From Thinopyrum elongatum (lineage: Eukaryota; Streptophyta; Magnoliopsida; Poales; Poaceae), in NCBI GenBank assembly GCA_011799875.1, contig CM022299.1:342118307-342182306 (forward strand): a stretch of 64,000 nucleotides of DNA, given 5' to 3'. Every line of letters begins with the position of its first letter. Position 1 is the stretch's first letter. Of the stretch, positions 36,588 through 46,744 are shown one piece after another. The notes under the pieces are model-generated. The model was not told where the DNA came from, made no database searches, and was given only the letters and a program-made list of their open reading frames with translations. Both the position numbers and the translations under genes were made by a program.

Positions 36588-36605
36588 GTTGGCGCCCACC
36601 ATGGG
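36588..36605 (+). other. Primer binding site of the non-coding element
   Basis: GTTGGCGCCCACCATGGG follows the LTR end directly. This form is common in grass Tat-type elements; I do not name the tRNA. Confidence 0.7.
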
Positions 36606-36659
36606 GCCTGCGCACGATGGTGTTGAGTTCTTGGAGGGCGCTATCCCAGAGATCGAGAA

Positions 36660-37130
36660 GTTCCGCCCAGTTTATTGAAAAGTTCCGGCCGGCTCATCCG
36701 AGAGTTCCGGCCGGCTTGTCGAAAAGTTTCGTCCGGTTCATCGAAAGGTTCCGCCGGCTCATCGGAAAGTTCTGGTCGGATCATTGAAAAGTTCAGACCG
36801 CCTCGATGAAAGGTTCCGTCTGAATCGCCAAAGGGTTCCAGCCGAGTCGCCAAAAGGTTTCGTCCGAGTCGCCAAAGAGTTTCGACTTAGGTTACAGTAA
36901 AGTTCCGGCTCAAAAAGTTCTGGCCGGGTTATCAGAAAGTTCCGGCCGGATTATCAAGAGGTTCCGGCTCCAAAAGTTCCGGATTATCAAAAAGTTCTGG
37001 CTCAAAAAGTTCCGGCCGGGTTATCAGAAAGTTCCGGCCGGGTTATAAAGAGGTTCCATCTCCAAAAGTTCCAGATTATCAAAAAAGTTCTGGATTATCA
37101 AAAAAGTTCTGGTTCAAAAAAGCTCAGGGT
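36660..37130 (+). repeat. Tandem array of GTTCCGGCCGG-type units
   Basis: About 20 imperfect units of 22-35 bp built on AAGTTCCGGCCGGxTTATC, directly after the primer site. Units are GC-rich on the left and lose the CGGCCGG core toward the right. The array lies in the 5' untranslated region of the element. Confidence 0.85.
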
Positions 37131-38238
37131 CATCTATTGTTACTGGCAGTAGTAATATGCCCATCCACGCCACTGCTGGGCCTCCATATATAAGTTAATT
37201 TCTGGACCACGCAAAGATCATCTGGCGTTCAGATGCATCAGGTGATATTTGTCCAAGTTTATTTTATTAACACATATTGTTTTTTATCAAAGAACAAGTG
37301 TTCTGGCTGGTGATATTTTTTTATGCAGGACAATTGTTCACTGCAAGAGCGATGGTCGTATCATGGATATCATGCACTAGCATCTGACCATTCTATAATG
37401 CTCAACGAATGTATGTGCAAGCCGCCACCTCTGCGGCCCAGTCTACATCAACATGACATGGCTGACTCGCCCGTCCGCGCGGCTTACCGCGCCTGCGAAT
37501 TACTCCCTGTCTGCACCGGCTTATAATGCCACAGCCGGCTCATCTGTTCGTGCCTGTGGTTGACTCACCCGTGTCCGTGCTGTCTCTAATGCCGCGGTTG
37601 TCTTTACTATCCGCCTTGCGGTCCGGTCTATTCCAACAATTCTGGAGAAAATCATATTACATTATCAGCCTCCGCCTGCACCGGATGGCTCAATGGACAG
37701 GTGCACAAGTCGCCGCCACTGTGGTTTGTTTAAACTTCAACAACCAGTTGGGATGAATCATCGGCTGGGTTATTGACACAGCTCATACGGGATCATTTAT
37801 AACCCGCCGAGCTTCAACATATTACAGCGTTCCGCTGTTCAACTATATACCGGTTTATATCGCGGTCAAATATGGAGAATCTCAAGACAACTCCTCGAGT
37901 CGTCTTAAGACTCGGGGGCTACGATGACATGACTTATCAAATATTGTGAGATTCAAGAACTCTGGGTCATTGTAGGGAAAATAACCCGGTCCCGGAGGCT
38001 ACTGCTACATTGATGAAAGTTTAGAGGCCGTCAGAAAATTTCTGGCTTAAAAAGTGCCTGGCAATTTAAAAGTTTTGGCTCAATGGAAGAGTTCCGGTTT
38101 ACAAGAAAAGATTCTAGTTTAATATCCGGTTCAAGAGAAAACTCTCTCCCATAATGTTTTGAGCTCTCACTATCCGGTTCAACATCCGGTTCAAGAGAAG
38201 TTCATCTCTCGCAAGTTCGAGTTCTCAGAAAAATTAAA

Positions 38239-38660
38239 GGTTGCCAAAGAGAACTTGCTGCAGTGCGCAGTTCAAACATGGGTATCCTGCCTTATTGGCT
38301 TATCACATTATTGGTCACTTGGGGGCTTCCTGCTCACTGAGCATAGCTGTGATTACCCTCTTGATCCGGCTTACATGCCTTGTTACATATTACATGGGGG
38401 CTTCTTGCTCACTGAGCATAGCTGTGACTACCCTCTTGATCCGGCTTGCACGCCTTGTTAAAAATTACTTGGGGGCTTCCTGCTCATTGAGCATAGCTAT
38501 GACTATCCTACTGATCCGGCTTGTACACCTTGATTGCAAATAACTTGGGGGCTTATTGCCCAAGTTAAAAGGTTACCAAAGAGAACTTGCTACAATGTGC
38601 AGTTCAAACATAGGTAACCTGTCTTGATGGCTTGTTATAGGTCACTTGGGGGCTTCCTGT
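38239..38660 (+). repeat. Array of about 75-bp units with polypurine-like motif
   Basis: Four to five units, each with CTTGGGGGCTTCCTGCTCA, a GAGCATAGCTGTGA segment and CTTGATCCGGCTT, start near 38317, 38391, 38468 and 38542. A longer flanking repeat (GGTTxCCAAAGAGAACTTGCT) occurs at 38239 and 38571. Confidence 0.88.
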
Positions 38661-39079
38661 TCAATGAACATAGCTATATTTACCCTTTTGATCGGCTTGG
38701 ACACCAGGTGTATTCACCAAAAATCCGGGTTATCCTGCCTTTGTATGTCTGCCACTCCGCCCAGGTAATCCTGGAATGATTCACCGTACTCTTGATAGTC
38801 AATCTTATAAAGACCCTGAAGTTGTCAAAGTTAAAACGGCGATTGGTCATGTGAGGCCCGGCTTACAGGTTTGAATAAAGGATTAACTCAGTGGTTGTGC
38901 GGCCCTTGAACAGCACTTGATGTTGAGGCTTGGCAGCCTATGAAGGCCTTGTTTTTACCTGATTTGCTGTTTGTTTTGAACATTGTTTGGGTTCATATCT
39001 TTGTACCATATTGGTATGTGGTTTAAAATTGATTCAGGCCATGTAGCCTTAATCCTCATGACTCATATTTGAGTATATC

Positions 39080-39960
39080 CGGAGTTTTGATAACCCAGCC
39101 TGGCTTTGGACAATAAGTCGCTAGTATGCTTTGATTGTGCACTTGGAGTTCTGCGCTCTAAGTTTTTTGGGTTGTTACCTTTACTGCATATGGCGCTGTA
39201 AGCCGGCAGTATGAACTGATTTCACAGGCCATGTAGCCCTGATTATATGACTCATCATTGAGCATCTTTGGGTTTGATAACCCGCCCTGATAGCAGACTT
39301 TAAGTCGCCAGGATATTTTGCCTTGAGCAATCAAAATGATGATATTTCATGACTCCGGGTTGATACTGGCCCCGGATTATAATTATCAAGGTACTACCAT
39401 GGTATCAATCTACAGGTATGTCTTTCAATAATGGTATGAATATTTTGGGTTTGGTAAATCGCCCTGGCTATGGACTTTAAGTCGCCAGTATACTTTGGAT
39501 TGCGCAATTGGGATTATGCGCTTATGAATACTTGGGTTGTCACCCTCACTGGATGTGGCGATGTAAGCCGGCAATTTGAGCCAATTTTCTAGGTATATTT
39601 TTTAATTTATGGGATGAATATGCGAGGTTTGATAACCCGCCCTGGCTTTGGACGTTAAGTCGCCAGTATATTTTGGATTGCGCCATTGGAATCATGCGCT
39701 TATAAATCATTGGATTGTTACCCTCACTGGATGTGGCGATGTAAGCCAGCAGTATAAATCAATCCTACAGGTATGTTTTCCTGGTTATATGAATATGCGA
39801 GGTTTGATAACCCGCCCTGGTTTTTGACTTTAAGTCACCAGTACATTTTTGGCTTAGATGGCCTTAATTTTAGTCTTTTCCATAATTGCATAAGACTATA
39901 TTATGTTTGGGTTGTTACCCGCCCTGGCTTTTGACGTTAAGTCGCCAGGGCATATGTTGT
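39080..39960 (+). repeat. Array of about 175-190-bp units
   Basis: Five units carry the phrase GATAACCCGCCCTGGCTTT, then TTAAGTCGCCAGTAT, and GTTACCCTCACTGGATGTGGC followed by GATGTAAGCCGGCAG. Copies start near 39091, 39280, 39452, 39634 and 39809. They have diverged by point changes and short indels. Confidence 0.88.
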
Positions 39961-41510
39961 TTAAACTTTGTGTAGGACATGCAGAGCTTTACACATAAGT
40001 AAGAATACTGCTATTGCTCATATGAATCATTGCGTTTAAACCCATCATCTGGCCATCTGAAGATATTGCCGGATTATCCAGCTCCGGGTTATATTGATCA
40101 ATATTGAGTTTATTGAGGCTATGAGCCGCCAAAGTGATCTTTTCAAAAACTGGACATGACTATGAGCCGCCATGGATGGGGTTATCAATTCCTGATTTTT
40201 TGCAAAGGTTATAAGCCGCCGGGTTGCATCCTGGAGTATAATGGATGCGCATTAAGTCGCCATCGGTCCAGAGCCGCCGGATATTTAACTCCAGATTTAC
40301 TTGTCAAACAGATAAGTTATTCAAATCTTTAATAGCCAAACTTGGCTGGATTTTCATTATGGTATTGATTGATTGAGGTTTTCATACCGGATTATATTAT
40401 TCAAAACTTTAATAGCCAACATGGCTGGATTTTTATTATGGTTATCAATAAATAGTATTAGGATTGAGGTTTTCAAAGTAGCTTTAGCGCAATGGCTATT
40501 ATTTCTTTATCAATGGATATGATTTATTCTACAATGGAAGGAATAGTCCCGAGTCGCTGCAGGCATACGACCCGGCACTTGGGGGCTACATTATTCAAAT
40601 TAAGATTACTTTAAGTATGCAAGTCCCATGTCGCTGCAAGCATGCACCATGACACTTGGGGGCTAATGCAAGGTTGTTTTTAACTCACCTTATTGAAGAC
40701 CCGGATCATCACATCGTAATGAGCCGGCCCTTGGGGGCTACTAATTGCTCCTGTCAAAGGTAACCCAAAACTTGGGAGCTACATCATATGGTGTTATTTT
40801 TTGAAGTACATATAAAGTCCCAGCTCAGTATTATCTTACTGAGCCGGCCCTTGGGGGCTACACGTTGCTGCTCAAATCTGCATGATCATATCTACAAAGT
40901 CCCTGCTCATTATTGCATAATGATCCGGCACTTGGGGGCTACACATGTGAGGTGCAAAATATTCAGTTATGATTGGCGACTTACATGAACAATCCGGATT
41001 TCTCCAAAGTTGCAGCATTTATATTGAAGCAAGTCTTAAGCTATCACTATGTTTTCCTCTTAAGACTTGGGGGCTACAGATGATATGCATATCAGGGAGG
41101 AATATCTTCAAGTTCTCAGTTTTTTGAACAAACTAGCAACAATCATGACCCGGCATTATCAGTCATAACCCGGCAATTTGGAGGATTTCAACTTGACAAG
41201 CTCTAGCATCATTAAGCCGGAGTATTCAAAAACTGGTTCAGATCCAGAAGCACATCTTGAGTCCAATATTTTTGTTAAGTCAGAGCATTGAAGGCCGACT
41301 CAAATGGATTCTTTTTTACAATATTTTCCTACAAGCAAATTGATTATGAAGCTGGTCTATTGACCCGGATTTTCCCGAAGAAGGAAATGACAAGGACTTA
41401 AGGATGATCAGGTGCCGGCTCAGAAAAACTTTTAATTTGGAGCACAACCTGTCAAATTTGTTCTTGTGTTTATTTTGCAGGATCAGTTTAACATGGATAA
41501 ATCCAAATTA

Positions 41511-41523
41511 AACTGGGGGCTAA
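41511..41523 (+). other. Polypurine tract of the non-coding element
   Basis: AACTGGGGGCTAA stands immediately before the right LTR. At least twelve similar CTTGGGGGCT motifs occur within the interior between 37911 and 41076. Confidence 0.8.
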
Positions 41524-42166
41524 TGTCGGGGATATACCCCGCGGTATGACCCGGCCGGATATATGACCCAGCCGGGACTTGGCGTGTCATCAGTAACCCA
41601 CCTGAAGACTGGAGACTCACGGGTGACCCGCCCAAGCTTGGCGGTTCATTATTGACCCGACGGGCGGGTCAGACGGACAACAAGACCCAACGGCCCAGAA
41701 GGCGGCTCGTGGGAAGGCCGGCTCATATTATGGTGGGCCGGCTTAAGAGGAAAGGCATGAGGAATATTTTCCTTACAAGGAAGCAAGACCCGGACTTGTA
41801 TCCGGCTTGTAATAGAGGATAAACTAGTCCTAATCCTAGTAGGACTCCACATGTAACCCTCCCCTCCAACTTATATAAGGAGGGGCAGGGCACCCCAAGA
41901 GGAAGAAGTTTTACAAGTTAAGACAGACAAGTCAATAGCTCTCGAGATAGAGGTAGCGAAAGAGCACCCATGTAATCGTGAGCATCACCATGATCAATAT
42001 CAATGAAGCAGGATGTAGGCTTTTACCTCCACCGTGAGGGGCCGAACCTAGGTAAAACCTCGTGTCTCTCGTCCCACTCAACCCCTCTCAAGCTACCACA
42101 TAGATGCGTTGGACTCACGACTAAGTCCTTTTTCACGAGGACATCTGCCGTGACAAATCCACGACA
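41524..42166 (+). repeat. 3' LTR (643 bp) of the non-coding element
   Basis: Same length and nearly the same sequence as 35945-36587; ends AATCCACGACA followed by CCATT. Confidence 0.93.
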
Positions 42167-42171
42167 CCATT

Positions 42172-42995
42172 TGTCGTGGTGTTCTCACGTGTGGAGTCGC
42201 GTCACAGCAGATGCCACGGGGTGGGTTGAGGTGAGGGCAAGGCTGCAGTGGAGATCAGGGGACGGGATTGGGCAAGCAGCACGCGGTGGTTTACCCAGGT
42301 TCAGGGCCCTCACTGGGAGGTAACACCCCTACTCCTACATGTCTGAATATATATGTTGTATATATCTGGCAGTACAGAGTTGCTCCTGGAGCTGTATTCA
42401 AAGAAGGCAGAAGGTAGCTATGGGCTACTAGTCTCCTCTGTGTGTGCGAGCACAAGTGGGAGAGAGCTCCCTGGGAGTGTGAGCACAAGTGTGTTCGTGA
42501 GTGGCATGAGTGCCCATGGGCATGGATGGATGTATGCATGAGTGTGTGGCTAAGGAGAGCGTGGATGGATGTGTGCTCCCCTGGGTCACTTTATATACTA
42601 GTGCCCAGGGGACAAGGGGTGGCCCGCGGGGCCAAATACACTATTCGGGAGATAGCGATATGACCCGTTACACCTGCTACAGTACGCCACTATTAGTCAA
42701 CATTGCCTGGCTATTGGCGCACAGTGAAGTGGCACGCTATAGTGTTTGCTTTATCAGCAACAGTGTTCACGGTATGGCCATCTCGTCCATGTCGCGTCGA
42801 TGCTGCGGTTGACTCCGCGCAGCAGGCCGGCTGGAGCAGCCGGACGGGGAGCCGACTGGAGCAGCAGGTGGCAAGCCGGCCAGAGCAGCCGGGTGGCGAG
42901 CCGGCCGGGCAGCCGGACCATGGGGCGCTGGCCGCCCCGATGTATTGAAGCGTCGTTCGCCGTCTTGGGCCTACCCGGGGGTCATCCCCCCGACA
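42172..42995 (-). repeat. Tat-type LTR on the minus strand (824 bp)
   Basis: On the minus strand it starts TGTCGGGGGGATGACCCC at 42995 and ends CACCACGACA at 42172. It contains the reverse complement of the Tat LTR block (GGTTTACCCAGGTTCAGGGC near 42288) and a TATATAAAG box near 42590. The sequence to its right is the repeat array of the same element, so this is its 3' LTR. The non-coding element above lies against its outer edge. Confidence 0.75.
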
Positions 42996-44040
42996 GTAGC
43001 CTCCGAGCCTCCGGGCAACTTGGAAAAGTTGGGCGGAGGGTGTTAGCGAGCGTTGATGAAGCAGAAGATGTCGATGACAGCCGGCTGTGGACCGTAGCCG
43101 GCGCAGCTTGCTTCCAGTGGGGGCGCGCAAGCGCACCCACTGGGTGTAGCCTTCGAGCCTCCGGGCGACTTGAAAAGTCGGGCGGAGGGTCTTGCTGTTG
43201 TTGATGTAGACGATGGCGTTGAAGACAGCCGGCGCGGCTTGCCTCTAGTGGGGGCGCGCCAGCGCACCCACTTGGTGTAGCCTCCGGGCGACTCGAAGAG
43301 TCGGGCGGAGGGTTTCCGCGGGCGTTGATGTAGACGATGGCGTCGAGGATACCGGTGGCAGCTGGCGGCGGGCCTGCGACCGGCGCGGCATGTTCCGAGT
43401 GGGGGCGCGCACGCGCACCCACTGGGTGTAGCCTCCGGGTGACTCGAAGAGTCAGGCGGAGGGTTTTCGCGGGCGTTAATGAAGCAGAAGGCAGCGTCGA
43501 GGATGCCTGGCGCGGACGCGGAGTCCGCCGGCTGGTGGGCGCAGGGCCCTGCTGGGCGTGAACACGGAGTCCGCCGGCTGGTGGGCGCGGGGCCCTACCA
43601 GGGGCAGACGCGGAGTCCGCTTGCTGATGGGCGCGGGACCCTGCCGGGCACGGACGCAGAGTCCGTCGGCTGACTGTTTCCAATGGGGGCGTGCGAGCGC
43701 ACCCACTGGATGTAGCCTCCGGGTGACTCGAAGAGTCAGGTGGAGGGTCTTCGCGATCGCTGTAGTAGAAGTTGATGATGGCGGCCGGCGTCGGGCTGCA
43801 GCCGGCGTAGCTTGCTTCCAGTGGGGGTGCGTCAGCGCAGCCACCGGGTGTAGCCTCCGAGCCTCCGGGCGACTCGAAGAGTCGGGCGGAGGGTCTTCGT
43901 TGTCGGTGGAGCAGACGGTGGCGTAGAGGGTGCCGGTCGTAGCCGATGGCGGGCCTGCAACCGGCGCGGTGTTTTTCCACCGGGGCATGCCGGTGCACCC
44001 ACTGGGTGTAGCCTCCGAGCCTCCAGGCGAGGAGGGGGAT
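42996..44040 (-). repeat. Hypervariable 3' tandem array of a Tat-type element
   Basis: Six units share a GTGGGGGCGCGC box, a CACCCACTGGGTGTAGCC segment and a GCGACTCGAAGAGTCGGGCG hairpin (GACTC...GAGTC), spaced about 131, 151, 284, 138 and 157 bp. The long gap holds a sub-array of about 50-bp units with CGGAGTCCGCCGGCTG at 43518-43675. Tandem repeats between pol and the 3' LTR are a known feature of Tat/Ogre elements. The ORFs across this array are repeat artefacts. Confidence 0.85.
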
Positions 44041-45713
44041 TCCCCACGAAAATGATCATGCAAAATACATGATTAGTCGGCGCAGATATATCGAATGTAT
44101 GCTTTTAGCAGTGCAAGTGTTATGCAGAGGTTGCCGACTCGGTTTCGTCCGAGCCCCCTTCAATCTTTGTCATGCAAATTTAGTGTAACACGAAATAAAT
44201 ATACCATATTAGTCGGTTTAGAGCAAGAAATGGATATGTTACAGAGGTTTAACATGGCATACATGGAAATGGCATTGAAATACAGATGATTTAGTCCAAA
44301 ATACATGTAGGAAGCATTAGCACATCAGTTATAGATCAGTGGCTATCATCAAGCAAAGTGGAAATTTTTAACAGATTCTGTAGTTAACATCTGGATGCAT
44401 GTTTCCAACAGAGTTTACATCAAGAAAATAGTCCTAACATAGATGCAATTGCCACCACCATGTAGATCACAGAAAAATTCACAACTTACATATAAGGCAC
44501 AAAAATCATAGGATGAACAAATCAATAGATATGGCAGTTAGAAAACATGCACTTGATGCTGTTAATAGAAGAGTTCCCAGACTTAGCGAAAATTACAGAT
44601 AAACATCAAGTTGCCTACTTTCAGAAGATCAAACAGTGACTTAGCGAGATGATCAAATCATGCAATTGGCATCTAGATGTATTACTCGCAGATCCTAGCA
44701 AAACATGTTTAGATCATGCAACCAAAAGATCCACAGATAATTCACAATATCCACCACAAAAGGGATAAACAGTTACATATTCAGAGAGAAAACAGTAAAC
44801 TACAGACAAAATTCAGAAGAAAAAAAAGGCAGGGGCTTGGGATTCTATCCCAACACCTCTTGGTTGCATGGATGTGGTGCAAAACACTGGTATGAGCATG
44901 GGGCTATGCCAAGGACATGATTTAGCTGAAGAAAAACACATCAGGAACTCCGCATCTGAGATTTTTGGCAACCGGTGCGTGCTCTGGCTCATGTGGAGCA
45001 CGGAGAGTACGACTTTGGCATGAAGATTGCGATGATTACCGTGGTCTAGAGCAAGAGGGGCTTGACAGAGATGGAGAGGGGACTATCTCGCTTACTTAGG
45101 ACATGAAAAGAAGATCCCAGAGGCAGTTTAGCGTCGACAGGGAGGCGAGGAACTTGTCGGTCTTGCTGACCCATGAAGAAGACGAAGGAGAGGACGAAGG
45201 GGACGTCATGGAGGCGGTCATTGGGCTCGGCTTGGTGCAAAAATGGACTCAGGGCAGAGTTGCGGTGCTCGTGGATGTCGTGGAGGTCGGGGACGTGAGC
45301 TAGGCCGGCGGGGAGGTTGTAACCGACCTGACCATGGCATCAGGAATGAGCTTGAGGAGGCGCGTGGGAGGGTGTCCCTTCTGGTTTGCTCTGGGAGAGG
45401 AGGAAGGAGATGGAGGAGGAAAACCCTAGGGGGTTCATGCTGATTAAATAGGAGGGGGAGGCACGAGGGGGCGCCTTGGCACTGCCCTCATGGCCTTGTG
45501 CGCTGCCCTCTAGTATTTTTATTGTGAGGGGGAGTTGGCGAGAGGAGGAAGAAAAGAAGAAGGGGGGGAGGCTACCAGGTTGTCACGTGGGTGAACAGGC
45601 TGGCGCTGGGGAGTCGTTTTACCAGGGAGAGAGAGGAGGAGGCTAAGCGTTGGCGCTGGTGGCTATTGCTGCTATGGGCTGCGGCCGGCCCAGGTAAGTC
45701 TTCCTTCTCTTTT
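44041..45713 (-). mobile_element. Left part of Tekay-C LTR, preceded by Tat 3' UTR remnant
   Basis: Positions 44041-44300 resemble Tat 3' untranslated sequence (GGGGGCTCGGACGAAACCGA on the minus strand). From about 44300 to 45713 the sequence is non-coding, AT-rich and then GC-rich near 45300-45680 (GGCCGGCCCAG), resembling the core of a long chromovirus LTR. It continues at 49414 after the insertion. The precise border is not visible and no ORF is supported. Confidence 0.45.
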
Positions 45714-45718
45714 ATTTC
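45714..45718. repeat. Target site duplication, left copy (ATTTC)
   Basis: ATTTC is repeated exactly at 49409-49413 on the far side of the 3690-bp insertion. Confidence 0.9.
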
Positions 45719-46211
45719 TGTGACGCCCCCGAAATTAATCATGCACTAAACATCCACGCAGCATGGACGATCAAGATCAGTGACTCACGGTATAATATCA
45801 CAACACAACTCTACGACACAAAGGATAAACATAAATCTCATAAGTTACAAGCCAGGGTCGCAAGACCCGAATTTACATCAAGAGTTAGGTCTAAGTACAG
45901 ACAATTACAAAGGTGCCTTTAGAAGGCGAAAACAAACAACGACTCTAGATCGAAAAGGCGTAGGCCTCCTGCCTGGGAGCCTCCTATCCACTCCTGGTCG
46001 TCGGTCTCCACGTAGTAGTAGGCTCCATCGGGGTAGTAGTAGTCATCGGCAGGATCAGCTGGCTCCTGGGCTCCGTCATCTGATCGCAGCAATTAGGTAG
46101 AGGGGAAAAAGGTAGCAAAGCAGCCGTGAGTACTCATCGAAAGTACTCGCAAGACTTACATCAGATCTATACTAAGTATGCATCGGTATCAATGGGACGG
46201 GGATGTATCTG
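45719..46211 (-). repeat. Left arm of the 493-bp palindrome
   Basis: About 97% identical to the reverse complement of 46233-46725. Oriented like an LTR end of a minus-strand element; homologous to 9945-10440 of the Tekay-A LTR at lower identity. Confidence 0.93.
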
Positions 46212-46232
46212 GCGTTTCTGCAGTTTATTCCA
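46212..46232. other. 21-bp loop of the palindrome
   Basis: This unpaired spacer is flanked by GATGTATCTG and CAGATACATC. The loop continues the plus-oriented LTR sequence (Tekay-A has the related TGTGGAC...CTGCA...AATGCCAG), which places the turn-around at the CAGATAC/GTATCTG inverted pair. Confidence 0.75.
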
Positions 46233-46725
46233 CAGATACATCCCTTTCCCATTGATACCGATGCATACTTAGTATAGATCTGATGTAAGTCTTGCGAGTA
46301 CTTTGGATGAGTACTCACGGCTGCTTTGCTACCTTTTCCCCCTCTACCCGATTGTTGCGATCAGATGACGGAGCCCAGGAGCGAGCTGATCCCGCCGATG
46401 ACTACTACTACCCCGACGGAGCCTACTACTACGTGGAGACCGACGACCAGGAGTGGATAGGAGGCTCCCAGGAAGGAGGCTTGTGCCTTTTCGATCTAGA
46501 GTTGTTGTTTGTTTTCGCCTTCTAAAGGCACCTTTGTAATTGTCTGTACTCAGACCTAACTCTTGATGTAATTTCGGGTCTTGCGGCCCTGGCTTGTAAC
46601 TTGTGAGATTTATGTTTATCCCTTGTGTCGTAGAGTTGTGTTGTGATATTATACCGTGAGTCACTGATCTTGATCGTGCATGCTGCGTGGATGTTTAGTG
46701 CACGATTAATTTCGGGGGCATCACA
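46233..46725 (+). repeat. Right arm of the 493-bp palindrome (LTR end, plus orientation)
   Basis: It ends ...GGGGGCATCACA at 46725 and is followed by a primer binding site, so this arm is the true U5 end of a plus-oriented 5' LTR. Confidence 0.93.
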
Positions 46726-46728
46726 AGT

Positions 46729-46744
46729 TGGTATCAGAGCCGAC
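46729..46744 (+). other. Primer binding site (initiator Met tRNA)
   Basis: TGGTATCAGAGCCGAC is identical to the Tekay-A site and is placed three bases after the LTR end. It proves that the plus-oriented arm is a 5' LTR end. Confidence 0.9.

Larger units (their letters stand above)
35945..42166 (+). mobile_element. Non-coding LTR retrotransposon (6222 bp), Tat-like ends
   Basis: Two LTRs of exactly 643 bp (35945-36587 and 41524-42166) differ at only scattered sites and flank a 4936-bp interior with no ORF above about 100 codons. The primer site follows the left LTR, and a CTGGGGGCTAA polypurine tract precedes the right one. The flanks CCCTT and CCATT form a 5-bp duplication with one mismatch. 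The GGCCGAACCTGGGTA block and TGTCGG start are shared with the Tat LTRs here, so it is probably a non-autonomous Tat relative mobilised in trans. Confidence 0.9.

Noticed and set aside
36660..41076. CRISPR-like or regulatory interpretation of the regular repeats
   Set aside because: Units are directly adjacent or diverged tandem repeats inside a plant LTR retrotransposon, with no unique equal-length spacers and no cas genes; the genome is eukaryotic.
42982..44063. 338- and 195-codon minus-strand ORFs
   Set aside because: They run through the tandem array 42996-44040; the repeated peptide reflects unit length, with no independent coding signal.
46205..46530. Plus-strand ORF reading through the palindrome arm (46292-46525)
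   Set aside because: The mirror-image arm gives the same peptides, and it is LTR sequence; no start context or domain.
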